DNA of 21,368 bases from Acidimicrobiia bacterium (GCA_030598025.1 JAUVQS010000011.1:1-21368); one strand, 5' to 3'; positions 1 to 7,574 are shown, counted from the first letter of the stretch. Numbers and translations: made by a program. The notes: generated by a model from the sequence alone, not told the origin.

Positions 1-1480
1 CCTCGCCCGGGATATGCATCGCAATACCGCGGTGCGCCCCCGTGGCTACGAAGGTCGCCGAATACCCGGCCGCACGGAGTTGCTCCAAGGTGAGGTCACT
101 CCCGAAGGCGACCCCCGTCTTGAACTCGACGCCCATCCGTCCGATGTAGTCGATGTCTTGTTGCAGCTGCTCACGTGGCAGACGATAGCTGGGGATGCCA
201 AGCGCCAGCATGCCCCCCAACACGTCTTCGCGTTCGAAGACGGTCGACCGGTAGCCCCGCAAGGCCAGATTGTGGGCACAGGCCAGACCGGCCGGACCGC
301 TTCCGACGATGGCCACCTTCTCCTGATGGTTGGCGAGTGGCTCAGGGAGTCTCACTTCGCCGTTGTGCTGCGCCTCCCAGTCCAGGGCAAACCGTTTGAG
401 GTGCTGAATGGCGATCGGCTCTTCCACGAAGTTGCGGTTGCACTGCTCTTCGCACGGGTGGTAGCAAACGCGTCCACACACGACAGGCAAGGGATTGCTC
501 TTGCGAATGAGTTGGGCGGCTTCGGCGAACCGTCCGTCCCCGATGAGGGTCACATACCCGGCCGCCTCCTGACCGATCGGACAGGCCGACCAACAAGGGG
601 GCCGCTCAGCCTTCTCGATGACATAGTTGTTGGGAACCGCCTGGGGGAAGGTTTTGTGGATGGCCGTGCGCGACCCCATGCCCATGTCGAACGTGCTGGG
701 CACGGTGACCGGACAGACGGCTATGCAGTCCTGACACGACGTGCACGCATCGGTGACATATCGGGCCCGTTTTCGTACTCGTACCCGGAAGTTGCCGGCG
801 AAGCCGGAGATCTCCTCTACGTCGGACATGGAGAGGATCTGAACGTTGTCGGTCTGGGCAACTGAGACCATCTTGGGGGTCAGGATGCAAGAAGAACAGT
901 CGAGCGTTGGAAAGGTCTTGTCGAAGCGAGCCATGTTTCCGCCGATGGTCGAATCCCGCTCGACGAGGTAGACCTGGTTGCCTCCCTGGGCCAGGTCGAG
1001 AGCAGCCTGGATTCCGCCGATCCCGGCTCCGATGACCATCGTGTCCGGGTAGATGGGAGCCTCGGAGGAGAACAGCGGCTCCTGGTGAACAACCCGCTCA
1101 ATGGCGGCATTGCAGAGGGCGATAGCCTTGTCGGTGGCGGCCACCGGATCGTCGTGGATCCATGCGCAGTGCTCTCGCACATTGACCATCTGGAAGAGAT
1201 AGGGGTTGAGGCCGGTTCGACCAACGGCCCCTCGAAAGGTCAGCTCGTGCATCATTGGTGAGCAGGCTGCTACGACTACCCGATCGAGGCCTTGCTCGCG
1301 AATGTCTCTTTCAATCAGATCTTGTCCGGGCTCCGAACACATGAACGAATAGTTGCGGGAGACCGACACGCCGGGCAGGTTGGACACGTAGTCGGACACG
1401 TCGCCCACGTTCACGGTGCCCGCGATATTCGTCCCGCAATGGCACACATAGAAACCGACCTTCGGTGCTTCTTCACTCAT
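1..1480 (-). CDS. hdrA: HdrA-type flavoprotein with GltD-like NAD(P)H module (3' end cut by window edge)
   Basis: The reading frame is open from ATG 1480 to the left edge, 493 codons, without frameshift; a GGAGCG ribosome site precedes the start. Residues 1-140 are the HdrA N-terminal domain (YVCHCGTNIAG at 11-21). An FAD dinucleotide-binding motif GAGIGG follows at 151-156, then the HdrA signature PTLDCSSCILTPKM at 191-204 and one CxxCxxCxxxCP cluster at 246-257. From about residue 295 the sequence becomes GltD-like: a cysteine-rich block (C296, C300, C335, C339, C343, C347), a second dinucleotide fold VGSGPAG at 392-398, and GIPSYRLP at 428-435. In the HdrA family this subunit is the flavin hub of electron transfer or bifurcation; a GltD module implies NAD(P)H as partner. 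The protein is likely cytoplasmic. It lies downstream of the Etf/iron-sulfur operon but has its own leader with a CRP-type site. Whether HdrA sequence resumes after the GltD part cannot be seen here. Confidence 0.9.
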   Translation of the reverse strand, partial: MSEEAPKVGFYVCHCGTNIAGTVNVGDVSDYVSNLPGVSVSRNYSFMCSEPGQDLIERDIREQGLDRVVVAACSPMMHELTFRGAVGRTGLNPYLFQMVNVREHCAWIHDDPVAATDKAIALCNAAIERVVHQEPLFSSEAPIYPDTMVIGAGIGGIQAALDLAQGGNQVYLVERDSTIGGNMARFDKTFPTLDCSSCILTPKMVSVAQTDNVQILSMSDVEEISGFAGNFRVRVRKRARYVTDACTSCQDCIAVCPVTVPSTFDMGMGSRTAIHKTFPQAVPNNYVIEKAERPPCWSACPIGQEAAGYVTLIGDGRFAEAAQLIRKSNPLPVVCGRVCYHPCEEQCNRNFVEEPIAIQHLKRFALDWEAQHNGEVRLPEPLANHQEKVAIVGSGPAGLACAHNLALRGYRSTVFEREDVLGGMLALGIPSYRLPREQLQQDIDYIGRMGVEFKTGVAFGSDLTLEQLRAAGYSATFVATGAHRGIAMHIPGE

Positions 1481-1838
1481 TTCACGCTCCAGTCAAACCG
1501 AACCGTCACTTGATGGGTTAGGGCGGCTTGCAGTCCCGCCAGGTGTCTATCCGCCATCGCTGAGGGCGACGGCAAGGAGAGGGGCCACGTCAACAGAGTG
1601 GCCGGATCGAGGCTTGTCGGCTGCTGTAATTTCACAGTCACAACCCGTCAGCATCCCTTTTGTGAATCCTTTCACAAGGATGCCTGATGGCCACCGTCAC
1701 TACCAGGGCCGAAAGTCTCGAATGCGGCAATCAAATCGTCACCAATGGACCGAAAGGAAACGGCCACGGCGACGGCCCCGAAGCATCCGTCGAAACGGCT
1801 ACTAGCTTCAGCCGCTCAATACCGCTGGTCGACCCCCA
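1481..1838. other. 358-bp intergenic leader between the Etf operon and hdrA
   Basis: No credible gene lies here; short open frames lack ribosome sites and family resemblance. The interval holds the CRP-type palindrome at 1660-1677. A weaker dyad, CTGTAATTTCACAG, lies at 1624-1637, reading CTGTGAAATTACAG on the transcribed strand. A small inverted repeat CGGCT-N9-AGCCG at 1796-1814 is followed on the minus strand by TTTC, and could be a weak terminator behind the upstream membrane oxidoreductase gene. The size of the gap, compared with overlaps of only a few bases inside the operon, suggests hdrA is a separate transcription unit. Confidence 0.6.
1660..1677. promoter_or_regulatory. CRP/GlxR-type operator upstream of hdrA
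   Basis: The sequence TTGTGAA-TCCT-TTCACAA is a perfect 7-bp inverted repeat and matches the CRP-family consensus TGTGA-N6-TCACA without mismatch. It lies 180 bp upstream of the hdrA start at 1480. A near-identical site lies 179 bp upstream of the other operon of the module (7003-7020). On the transcribed strand TTGTGA could also act as a -35 element, with no strong -10 behind it, so activator and repressor roles are both possible. The identity of the regulator is inferred from consensus only. Confidence 0.6.
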
Positions 1839-3833
1839 TCAAAGGGCCTCGGCGACCAACTCGATGAGATCCCGAACAGCCAGGCGATCCGCATAGCCGC
1901 TGCTCTTGGCTGCGTCCCGGAACATGACGAGGTCCTTTGGGCAAGTGACAACCAGGGTGTCGACTCCCGCCAGTGCGGCGGCCTCCTTCACTCGCATGAT
2001 GGCTGGGCGCTCCCCGGTCTCTCCCTCTTCCATCCAGATGCGGCCACCTCCGGCACCGCAGCAGAGGGCACGGTCGCCACTGCGGGGCATCTCGATGAGA
2101 TCGCAACCGGTGGCCTCGATTATCCGTCGCGGCGCGTCGTACACACCGTTGTATCGACCCAGATAGCACGGGTCGTGGTAGGTGACTCGGTACCCAAGCC
2201 CCCGCCGCAATTGAAGACGACCGTCGGAGAGCATCTGATCGAGTAGCTCCGAGTAGTGCAGCACCGATCGCTGCCCAATGACCTCCGGCGGGTACTCGAT
2301 CTTGAGCACGTTGTACGTGTGCGGGTCGGTCGTGACGATCGTCTGGAATTCGCACTTCTCCAAGGCGACCGTGTTGGCCTCGGTCAGCATCTCGAACAGG
2401 CCTTCTTCGCCTACCCGTCGCACATCGTTGCCGGCGTTGCGTTCGGCGTCGAACATCAGTCCGAAGTCGAGTTCGGCATGGCGAAACACTTCGGCGGTGG
2501 TCCTGGTGACGTCGGTGATGGCGGAGTTGTATGAGGCGTAGTCTCCAACGAACCACAGGTACTCGACCGGCTCGCGGCGCGCATCTTTGACCTTGCCGTC
2601 TATCACGCGGGTCCATTTCGCTCGAGAGCGTTCCGACTGGCCGAACGAGTTTCCGTAGCGGCCGAGGTTCGCCATCGCCTCCTGAAGCATGCCGTCCATC
2701 CGGCCTTCCATCACCAGGTGGCGGCGCATGTCGACGATTGGAGTGACGTGCTCGATGAAAAGGGGGCACTCCTGATCACAGGCGAAGCAGGTGACACACG
2801 CCCACAGGACTTCGTCAGAGATCACGTCACCGACGAGCTCCTTCTCGAGGACTGCTCCATCCCGCCGTTCGTCGCGGCGCGCCTCACCGCTCTGGATCAA
2901 GTTGTCGCGCAAGTTCATCATCAACAATTTGGGCGACAGGGGAAGCCCGCTGGCGTGAGCGGGACAGACCTCCTGGCACCGCCCACATTCGGTGCAGGTG
3001 TAGAAATCAAGCATCTGACGGCGGCGATACTGCTCGATGGAACTCACACCCACTTCGCCGTCGAACTCGGGCGCCGGTGGCAGCCGGCCGGGCGGGTCCA
3101 GGTTGCGAAGGAGGACGGCCGGTATGGAGGTGACAACGTGGAAATGCTTGCCGCCTGGTAGTTCAGTGAGAAACGCCAGCACAACCGCCAGGTGAGTCCA
3201 GTAGGCAGTCTCTTCAATCACTTCCATCGCCGAGGCGCTGAGTCCGGCGAACAAGGCACCCACCGCCGTGGCAATCGGCCGCCAAACAGCCAGCGTGTCC
3301 TCACCCGCTTCGATGCGGATCCCGGCGATCACCTGCAGGCTCACCACGATCGCCAGGATGAAGAGCAGCACCATCACCGCTTGTGCCTTGTGGCTGCCCT
3401 CGAATCGTTGGCGGCGAACGATCAGGCGCAGGTGCAGCGCGTAGACCACGGCCACCACCACCAATGTTGCGAAGAGGTCCTGGAGTAGCGCCAACGGGCC
3501 GAAACTGCCGACCACCGGCAGCACAAACTCGGGGTTGCTGAACGCCACCAGTCCCTCGATGATCGCCTGCAGGATGGTTAGGACTAGGGCCAAGAATCCC
3601 CAGAAGATGATGAAATGGGCGATTCCGGGCGCCGGGAATCGGAACAACCGCCACTGTCCTCCGACGAACTTGATCACACCCCAGAGACGCTCACCCCAGC
3701 TACCGAACGGAGGATTGGGCTGACCGCGGCGCAGGTTGGCCCCCAAGAGTCGATAGACACGGAGACCAAAGACGGCCAACGAGACCAGCAACAGAACGAC
3801 GACGACGATCGACTTAGCTGTGTGGTACTCCAT
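1839..3833 (-). CDS. Membrane-bound iron-sulfur oxidoreductase, ETF:menaquinone oxidoreductase (EMO)/HdrED-like
   Basis: The protein has 664 residues. The N-terminal third is a NarI/HdrE-like membrane domain with about five hydrophobic segments (near 8-28, 71-98, 115-140, 150-172, 210-225). Histidines at 73, 134, 214, 230 and 232 are possible heme b ligands. Two [4Fe-4S] motifs follow, CxxCxxCxxxCP at C280-C290 and C346-C356, then an HdrB/HdrD-type CCG domain (C556, C591-C592-G593, C631). The preceding CCG half-domain keeps its fold (LWFVGDYASY at 426-435) but its cysteines are replaced by D431 and by NAG at 467-469. Proteins with this layout next to etfAB (EMO, DgcB, mycobacterial Rv0338c class) take electrons from reduced ETF and pass them to menaquinone. 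The ATG at 3833 has an AGGGAG site and lies 15 bp after etfA. It is the last gene of the operon. Confidence 0.87.
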   Translation of the reverse strand: MEYHTAKSIVVVVLLLVSLAVFGLRVYRLLGANLRRGQPNPPFGSWGERLWGVIKFVGGQWRLFRFPAPGIAHFIIFWGFLALVLTILQAIIEGLVAFSNPEFVLPVVGSFGPLALLQDLFATLVVVAVVYALHLRLIVRRQRFEGSHKAQAVMVLLFILAIVVSLQVIAGIRIEAGEDTLAVWRPIATAVGALFAGLSASAMEVIEETAYWTHLAVVLAFLTELPGGKHFHVVTSIPAVLLRNLDPPGRLPPAPEFDGEVGVSSIEQYRRRQMLDFYTCTECGRCQEVCPAHASGLPLSPKLLMMNLRDNLIQSGEARRDERRDGAVLEKELVGDVISDEVLWACVTCFACDQECPLFIEHVTPIVDMRRHLVMEGRMDGMLQEAMANLGRYGNSFGQSERSRAKWTRVIDGKVKDARREPVEYLWFVGDYASYNSAITDVTRTTAEVFRHAELDFGLMFDAERNAGNDVRRVGEEGLFEMLTEANTVALEKCEFQTIVTTDPHTYNVLKIEYPPEVIGQRSVLHYSELLDQMLSDGRLQLRRGLGYRVTYHDPCYLGRYNGVYDAPRRIIEATGCDLIEMPRSGDRALCCGAGGGRIWMEEGETGERPAIMRVKEAAALAGVDTLVVTCPKDLVMFRDAAKSSGYADRLAVRDLIELVAEAL

Positions 3834-3848
3834 CTCGGCCGATGCTCC

Positions 3849-4823
3849 CTATCCCTCCTTGGCTGCTTGCACCTGTTCGATGAGAACCGGCAACAGATCC
3901 AGCAAGTCGACATCCGAGCCGTACTGGGCCACATCGAAGATAGGCGCTCCGACGTCGGTATTGACGGCGATGGTCAGCTCGCTACCGCTCATCCCCTCGA
4001 CGTGCTCGGGGGCTCCACTGATTCCGAGGGCCAGATAGACGTCGGGTTTGACCCGCTTGCCGGATTTGCCGACCATCCGAGTGGTCGGGAGCCAGCCTTG
4101 GTCGACCACCGGGCGAGACCCACATACGGCACCACCGAGCGCCTCAGCTAGCTCTTCAGCCATTTCCACATTGTCTTCGTTGGCTATTCCACGTCCAACC
4201 GCCACCAAAACGGAAACGCTGGAGATATCGATGTCACCCACCGCTGGTTCCAGATAGGCATTGAACGTCACCCGCCCAGCTACTCGCGGCGAAATGGAAG
4301 TTTGGATCACCTCCGGTGCCACCGCTCCCCGCCCTTCCTCGGGCTGGTAGTGACCGGGAACCATCGTCACAAGTGAGACTGGTTCGGGCAGCGCACCCTC
4401 GACGAGGATCTTCCCACCGCAGATCTGGCTCACGAAGCTGAGGGCGCCGTTGGCCGTATCGACGCTGCGGCACCGGCTCACCAATGGCAGATCGAGCCGG
4501 GCGGATAGAATGCCGGCCGTTTCCGCTCCCATCGAGGTGTCGCCAAACAACACGCACCGTGGTGGATCAGCGCTGATCAGCTCGGTCAGGGCTCCTGCGT
4601 AATGCTCCGGATTGAAGTCGGCCAGGGCGGGATCGTCGATGTACAGAACCCGATCGGCCCCGAGATCTCCGGCCAGGCCCTCATCGTTATGCCCGAGCAG
4701 AACGGCGGCGAGGCTACCTCCGCTCCCGGCCGCCAGACCCCGGGCAGCCGCCAGCGCAACGTAGGTGATATCTGCAACCTGCCCCCGGAGGTGCTCGACG
4801 ACGACGTGTATGTCCTGGTTCAT
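3849..4823 (-). CDS. etfA: Electron transfer flavoprotein, alpha subunit
   Basis: The protein has 324 residues, normal for EtfA/FixB. The C-terminal FAD domain is clear: GRGIANEDN at 210-218, AVCGSRPVVDQGWLP at 232-246, VGKSGK at 251-256, GISGAPEH at 267-274, and N288/D290 before APIF. Canonical EtfA usually reads VGQTGK, so the K at 253 is a change near the flavin. The protein pairs with EtfB in the cytoplasm and carries electrons from flavin dehydrogenases to a quinone-linked oxidoreductase, here probably the product of the next gene. ATG 4823 was chosen over an upstream TTG at 4853 because a strong GAGGGGGGAG site lies just before it and the family's N-terminus (HVVVEHLRGQVADI) begins there. 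The gap to etfB is 10 bp. Confidence 0.95.
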   Translation of the reverse strand: MNQDIHVVVEHLRGQVADITYVALAAARGLAAGSGGSLAAVLLGHNDEGLAGDLGADRVLYIDDPALADFNPEHYAGALTELISADPPRCVLFGDTSMGAETAGILSARLDLPLVSRCRSVDTANGALSFVSQICGGKILVEGALPEPVSLVTMVPGHYQPEEGRGAVAPEVIQTSISPRVAGRVTFNAYLEPAVGDIDISSVSVLVAVGRGIANEDNVEMAEELAEALGGAVCGSRPVVDQGWLPTTRMVGKSGKRVKPDVYLALGISGAPEHVEGMSGSELTIAVNTDVGAPIFDVAQYGSDVDLLDLLPVLIEQVQAAKEG

Positions 4824-4833
4824 CACTCCCCCC

Positions 4834-5601
4834 TCACACCTTGCCCAATTCACCGAGGAGGTCGACGATCTTGGCGGCGACTTCTTCTTCGTCGCCGGCG
4901 ATCATCGTCGCCCGTTCGCCCGTTTCCGGTTTGAACATCGAGTCGATGGTCGGCCCTCCCCCGGAATCGGGGTCGGCCGCCGCCTGCTCATCGAGGGATA
5001 CCGTCTTCATTGCCTGCCGTATCCGGCTGATGGCCACGTACCGGGGCGGTGCCTCAGCAGCCTGGACGCCGAGCACGGCAGGCAGCACAACGTCCATTTC
5101 AGCAATGAGTCCACCGGGGTACTCCTTCAGGACCCGGCACTTGCCGTCCGTGACGGTGATGCCCGACACATAGCCCACGTAGGGCATCCCGACGTACTCG
5201 GCAAGCAGAGGGCCCAACGAACCGTCGAGATCGTTGTGAGCCTGGACGCCGATCAGCACCAGCTCCGGCTCCAATCGCTCAACGATGGCGCCGTACAGAC
5301 GGGCGACGGCGTGGTTGTTGAGGTCATCGCCGAACTCGAGGCCGGTCAGCTTGATGAGGTGGTCTACACCCTTGGCCGCCGACGAGAAGAGCACATCGTC
5401 GACGCCCTCACCATCCAGGCTGATCACCGAAGCAGTGCCGCCGTGGGCCTCCTTGAGCAAGAGGGCTTGTTCGAGAGCGTGCTCATCGACTTCATTGAGA
5501 ATGAGCCGCAGCCAGCTCGTGTCGAGCGTGATACCGCTCTCGTCGATCTCCAGATCCTCCACCAGGTCGGGAACGAGCTTGACCGGCACCACGATGTTCA
5601 C
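4834..5601 (-). CDS. etfB: Electron transfer flavoprotein, beta subunit
   Basis: The protein has 255 residues, the usual EtfB length. It opens with NIVVPVKLVPD, the family's start (VKxVPD). The nucleotide-binding stretch is visible at 116-148 (LIGVQAHNDLDGSLGPLLAE, then VGMPYVGYVSGI). The docking-loop region follows near 186-200 (PRYVAISRIRQAMK). It uses a GTG start whose bases overlap the TGA of the upstream iron-sulfur gene (GTGA), so translation is probably coupled. It forms the heterodimer with EtfA. No acyl-CoA dehydrogenase or methylated-amine dehydrogenase lies in the window, so the electron donor to this ETF is unknown; the adjacent iron-sulfur and HdrA proteins are candidate partners. 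Confidence 0.95.
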   Translation of the reverse strand: MNIVVPVKLVPDLVEDLEIDESGITLDTSWLRLILNEVDEHALEQALLLKEAHGGTASVISLDGEGVDDVLFSSAAKGVDHLIKLTGLEFGDDLNNHAVARLYGAIVERLEPELVLIGVQAHNDLDGSLGPLLAEYVGMPYVGYVSGITVTDGKCRVLKEYPGGLIAEMDVVLPAVLGVQAAEAPPRYVAISRIRQAMKTVSLDEQAAADPDSGGGPTIDSMFKPETGERATMIAGDEEEVAAKIVDLLGELGKV

Positions 5602-6824
5602 GACGACACCTCGGCCTCGACCAGCGCGTCCGCCAATAGTTCAGCGATATCCTTCACGACGAGGTGTTCCGCCCCCTCGACCGTCTTGGCCGCATCCTCA
5701 AACCGGGGCATCTCGTAGGGACAGGTCACCGCCAGGATGTCGGCCCCAACGGCTAGGGCTTCCTGCACCCGTACCTCCGACAAACGGAATCGAGCCTTCT
5801 CCCATCGGAACCCGTCGAGCCACATCCCGCCCCCTCCTCCCCCACAGCAGATGCTCGTCTCGCGGGTGTGAAGCATCTCCACCAATTCAAGACCGGGTAC
5901 AGCGGCCAGCAGCTGGCGGGGTTCGTCATAGATCCCGTTGGCGCGCCCCAAGTAGCAAGGGTCGTGGAAGGCCACCCGAGCCGAGATAGCCCCACCGAGC
6001 ATGGTTTGCAGCTGTTCGAGGTGTGTCGCCAGGAACTGGCTGTAGTGGCGCACCGGGTAGGAGATGCCCAAAGCCGGGTACTCGTTCTTGAGAGCGTTGA
6101 AGGCGTGCGGGTCGGTGGTCAGGATTTCTTGGAACTCGTACTTCTCGAACACTCGGCCGTTCTTCTCGGCCAGCATCTCAAACAAACCTCTCTCACCAGC
6201 CAAACGTTGCGAGTCTCCGTCGCTGTTCTCCTCCGGGCCCAGGATCCCGTAGTCGACTCCGAGGCGGTTGAGCACCGTCGCCAGAGCTTGTGACGCCTGG
6301 CGGCCGCGAGGATGAAAGGAGGCGTAGTCGCCTACGAACCACAGCACGTCCACTGAACGTTTGATCTTTCCCAATATGGGAACCGCCGGCTCGAGGCCGG
6401 CTGCCCAGTCGGCTCGCCGCCGGGGTGGCTCCCCGAGAGCGTTCCCGTACCGCTGAGAGTTCTCCAGCGCATCCTGGAGTTCGACCGGGATGTTGCCGGC
6501 CAGAACCATCTCTTCCTTGGCCCGGGTCATCAAGCCCTCGGTCAACGGGATCTGGGCTGGGCACACCTGGGCGCAGGCATAGCAAGAAACACAGAGCCAG
6601 AGGGAATCCATCCCCATCACTCTTTCGAACATCCCGGCCCGCATTGCGGAGATCATCTTGTGGGGCGGGAAGTCCATCAGGAAGCCGAAGGGACATATGC
6701 CGCTACAGGCCGCGCACTGCAGGCATGCCCTGATCCGCCGGCCTTGTTCCACTTCCTCGAGGCTGAGACGGAAAGCATCGTTGAACTCGAAGTCTTCCGG
6801 AGTGTCAACCGTCGACGTGGTCAT
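5598..6824 (-). CDS. Soluble HdrC-HdrB fusion (HdrD-like) iron-sulfur oxidoreductase
   Basis: The protein has 408 residues and no membrane segment. An HdrC-like part carries two [4Fe-4S] motifs: CLQCAACSGICP (C34, C37, C40, C44) and CVSCYACAQVCP (C78, C81, C84, C88). An HdrB-like part follows with one complete CCG domain (C290, C326-C327-G328, C368). As in the membrane paralogue at 1839-3833, the first CCG half-domain is cysteine-free (VGDYASF at 164-170; the CCG position reads SDG). The two proteins are clearly paralogous from the clusters onward. HdrD-like proteins exchange electrons with HdrA, ETF or thiol partners. The ATG at 6824 (TTSTVD) has a GGAAGGGA site upstream; a longer frame to 6962 starts in unconserved, Arg-rich sequence and was not used. 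First gene of the operon, with a CRP-type site 179 bp upstream. Confidence 0.87.
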   Translation of the reverse strand: MTTSTVDTPEDFEFNDAFRLSLEEVEQGRRIRACLQCAACSGICPFGFLMDFPPHKMISAMRAGMFERVMGMDSLWLCVSCYACAQVCPAQIPLTEGLMTRAKEEMVLAGNIPVELQDALENSQRYGNALGEPPRRRADWAAGLEPAVPILGKIKRSVDVLWFVGDYASFHPRGRQASQALATVLNRLGVDYGILGPEENSDGDSQRLAGERGLFEMLAEKNGRVFEKYEFQEILTTDPHAFNALKNEYPALGISYPVRHYSQFLATHLEQLQTMLGGAISARVAFHDPCYLGRANGIYDEPRQLLAAVPGLELVEMLHTRETSICCGGGGGGMWLDGFRWEKARFRLSEVRVQEALAVGADILAVTCPYEMPRFEDAAKTVEGAEHLVVKDIAELLADALVEAEVSS

Positions 6825-6973
6825 GACACGTCCATCCCTTCCGTAGGGTTTTAGGATCTGAGGAGGGCTCGATCGATGTCGCTTGAGAGGCGCGAAAGCC
6901 GCGGTGGAGATTGGGTGGGAAACCCAGATGGTCGCACGATCGAACCTCAGGCAATCGCTCACGCCCTCGACTA

Positions 6974-6988
6974 CGCCCCAGAGGGGCG
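6974..6988. repeat. GC-rich hairpin CGCCCC-AGA-GGGGCG
   Basis: This is a perfect 6-bp inverted repeat with a 3-nt loop, 9 bp from the large dyad at 6997-7026 and inside the presumed 5' leader of the iron-sulfur operon. It has no T-run on either side, so it is not a classical terminator. It could be an RNA leader structure or part of a compound operator. Confidence 0.4.
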
Positions 6989-6996
6989 AAACGTAT

Positions 6997-7026
6997 CAGC
7001 TCTTGTGAAGCATTTCACAAGAGCTG
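6997..7026. promoter_or_regulatory. 30-bp dyad with CRP/GlxR-type core upstream of the Etf operon
   Basis: Perfect 13-bp arms, CAGCTCTTGTGAA and TTCACAAGAGCTG, flank the 4-nt spacer GCAT. The core (7003-7020) is TTGTGAA-N4-TTCACAA, a mismatch-free TGTGA-N6-TCACA site like the one at 1660-1677. It lies 179 bp upstream of the ATG at 6824. On the minus strand TTGTGA is followed after 17 bp by GATACG, a weak possible -35/-10 pair overlapping the dyad. That would favour repression or direct promoter control. Confidence 0.6.
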
Positions 7027-7200
7027 TCGGATTGGCTAGAGGCAAAGGACTCCACTTGGGAGAATCGGTGGTGTTCGAATCGACGCCCGACCAGTCGCTG
7101 GACACTGAGACTGGCGACCACCGTGGCAGGCGAAGCGAGTCGATCGGTGCAGCGCGTCAACCTGCTGCGATGCTCAACCCCGTGAGAGCGCCGCAGTTCC

Positions 7201-7288
7201 GTGACGCTTTCTCTAGATGCGTCTGGCTCCATGTGACGCTTAGCGGTGGCAGCGTCGTCCGCAGTGACGCTTTTCTTAGGAAGCGTCT
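7201..7288. repeat. Three tandem-spaced GTGACGCTT...GCGTC dyads
   Basis: GTGACGCTT occurs exactly three times, at 7201-7209, 7233-7241 and 7264-7272, with periods of 32 and 31 bp. Each copy is followed by an inverted half: GCGTC at 7219-7223, AGCGTC at 7251-7256 and AAGCGTC at 7281-7287. Arms are 5, 6 and 7 bp with 11-, 10- and 8-nt spacers. The spacer sequences differ, so the conserved parts are the half-sites. The array may be a multi-site operator on one helix face, or a REP-like intergenic repeat. Confidence 0.6.
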
Positions 7289-7419
7289 ATCCCCGGGAGG
7301 CCGAATTGGCGAGCCTTGCCGAGCGGGTTGCCGAACTCCATCCAGATCTCGCCGCTCACCCGAGGCAGTCGCGGCCCTATCACGTTGACCAGGGCCGTGC
7401 CCAACATGCGAGTGACCAT
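7276..7419 (-). CDS. Possible small protein (47 codons) or gene remnant
   Basis: From ATG 7419 the frame runs to TAA at 7276. It has strongly GC-rich third positions and a protein-like composition (for example VNVIGPRLPRVSGEIWMEFG and GKARQFGLPGI). The same frame stays open upstream, without a start, to a TAG near 7540. No ribosome site precedes the ATG and I do not recognise the family. It may be the tail of a decayed gene, a short real protein, or chance. The stop lies inside the third GTGACGCTT dyad. Confidence 0.25.
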   Translation of the reverse strand: MVTRMLGTALVNVIGPRLPRVSGEIWMEFGNPLGKARQFGLPGIDAS

Positions 7420-7574
7420 CAGATAGCAGGCTTTCGGATCGGCCTGAGGTCCGACCGGTAATGGGCTGTGCAGTAGTGACCACTCTCCTGTTGAAACGTC
7501 CTTCGTTCGGCGAGTCCCCCCTACGACGACCTCGCTCCACTAGATATTCCAGCCCATCCACGAATCGAACCGCC

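Noticed and set aside
4765..5718. A 317-codon plus-strand open frame
   Set aside because: It is antisense to etfB and parts of its neighbours; the minus-strand genes are unambiguous.
6876..7388. A 170-codon plus-strand open frame in the intergenic interval
   Set aside because: It runs through both the CRP-type dyad and the GTGACGCTT repeats, has an Arg-rich composition, no good ribosome site and no family resemblance.
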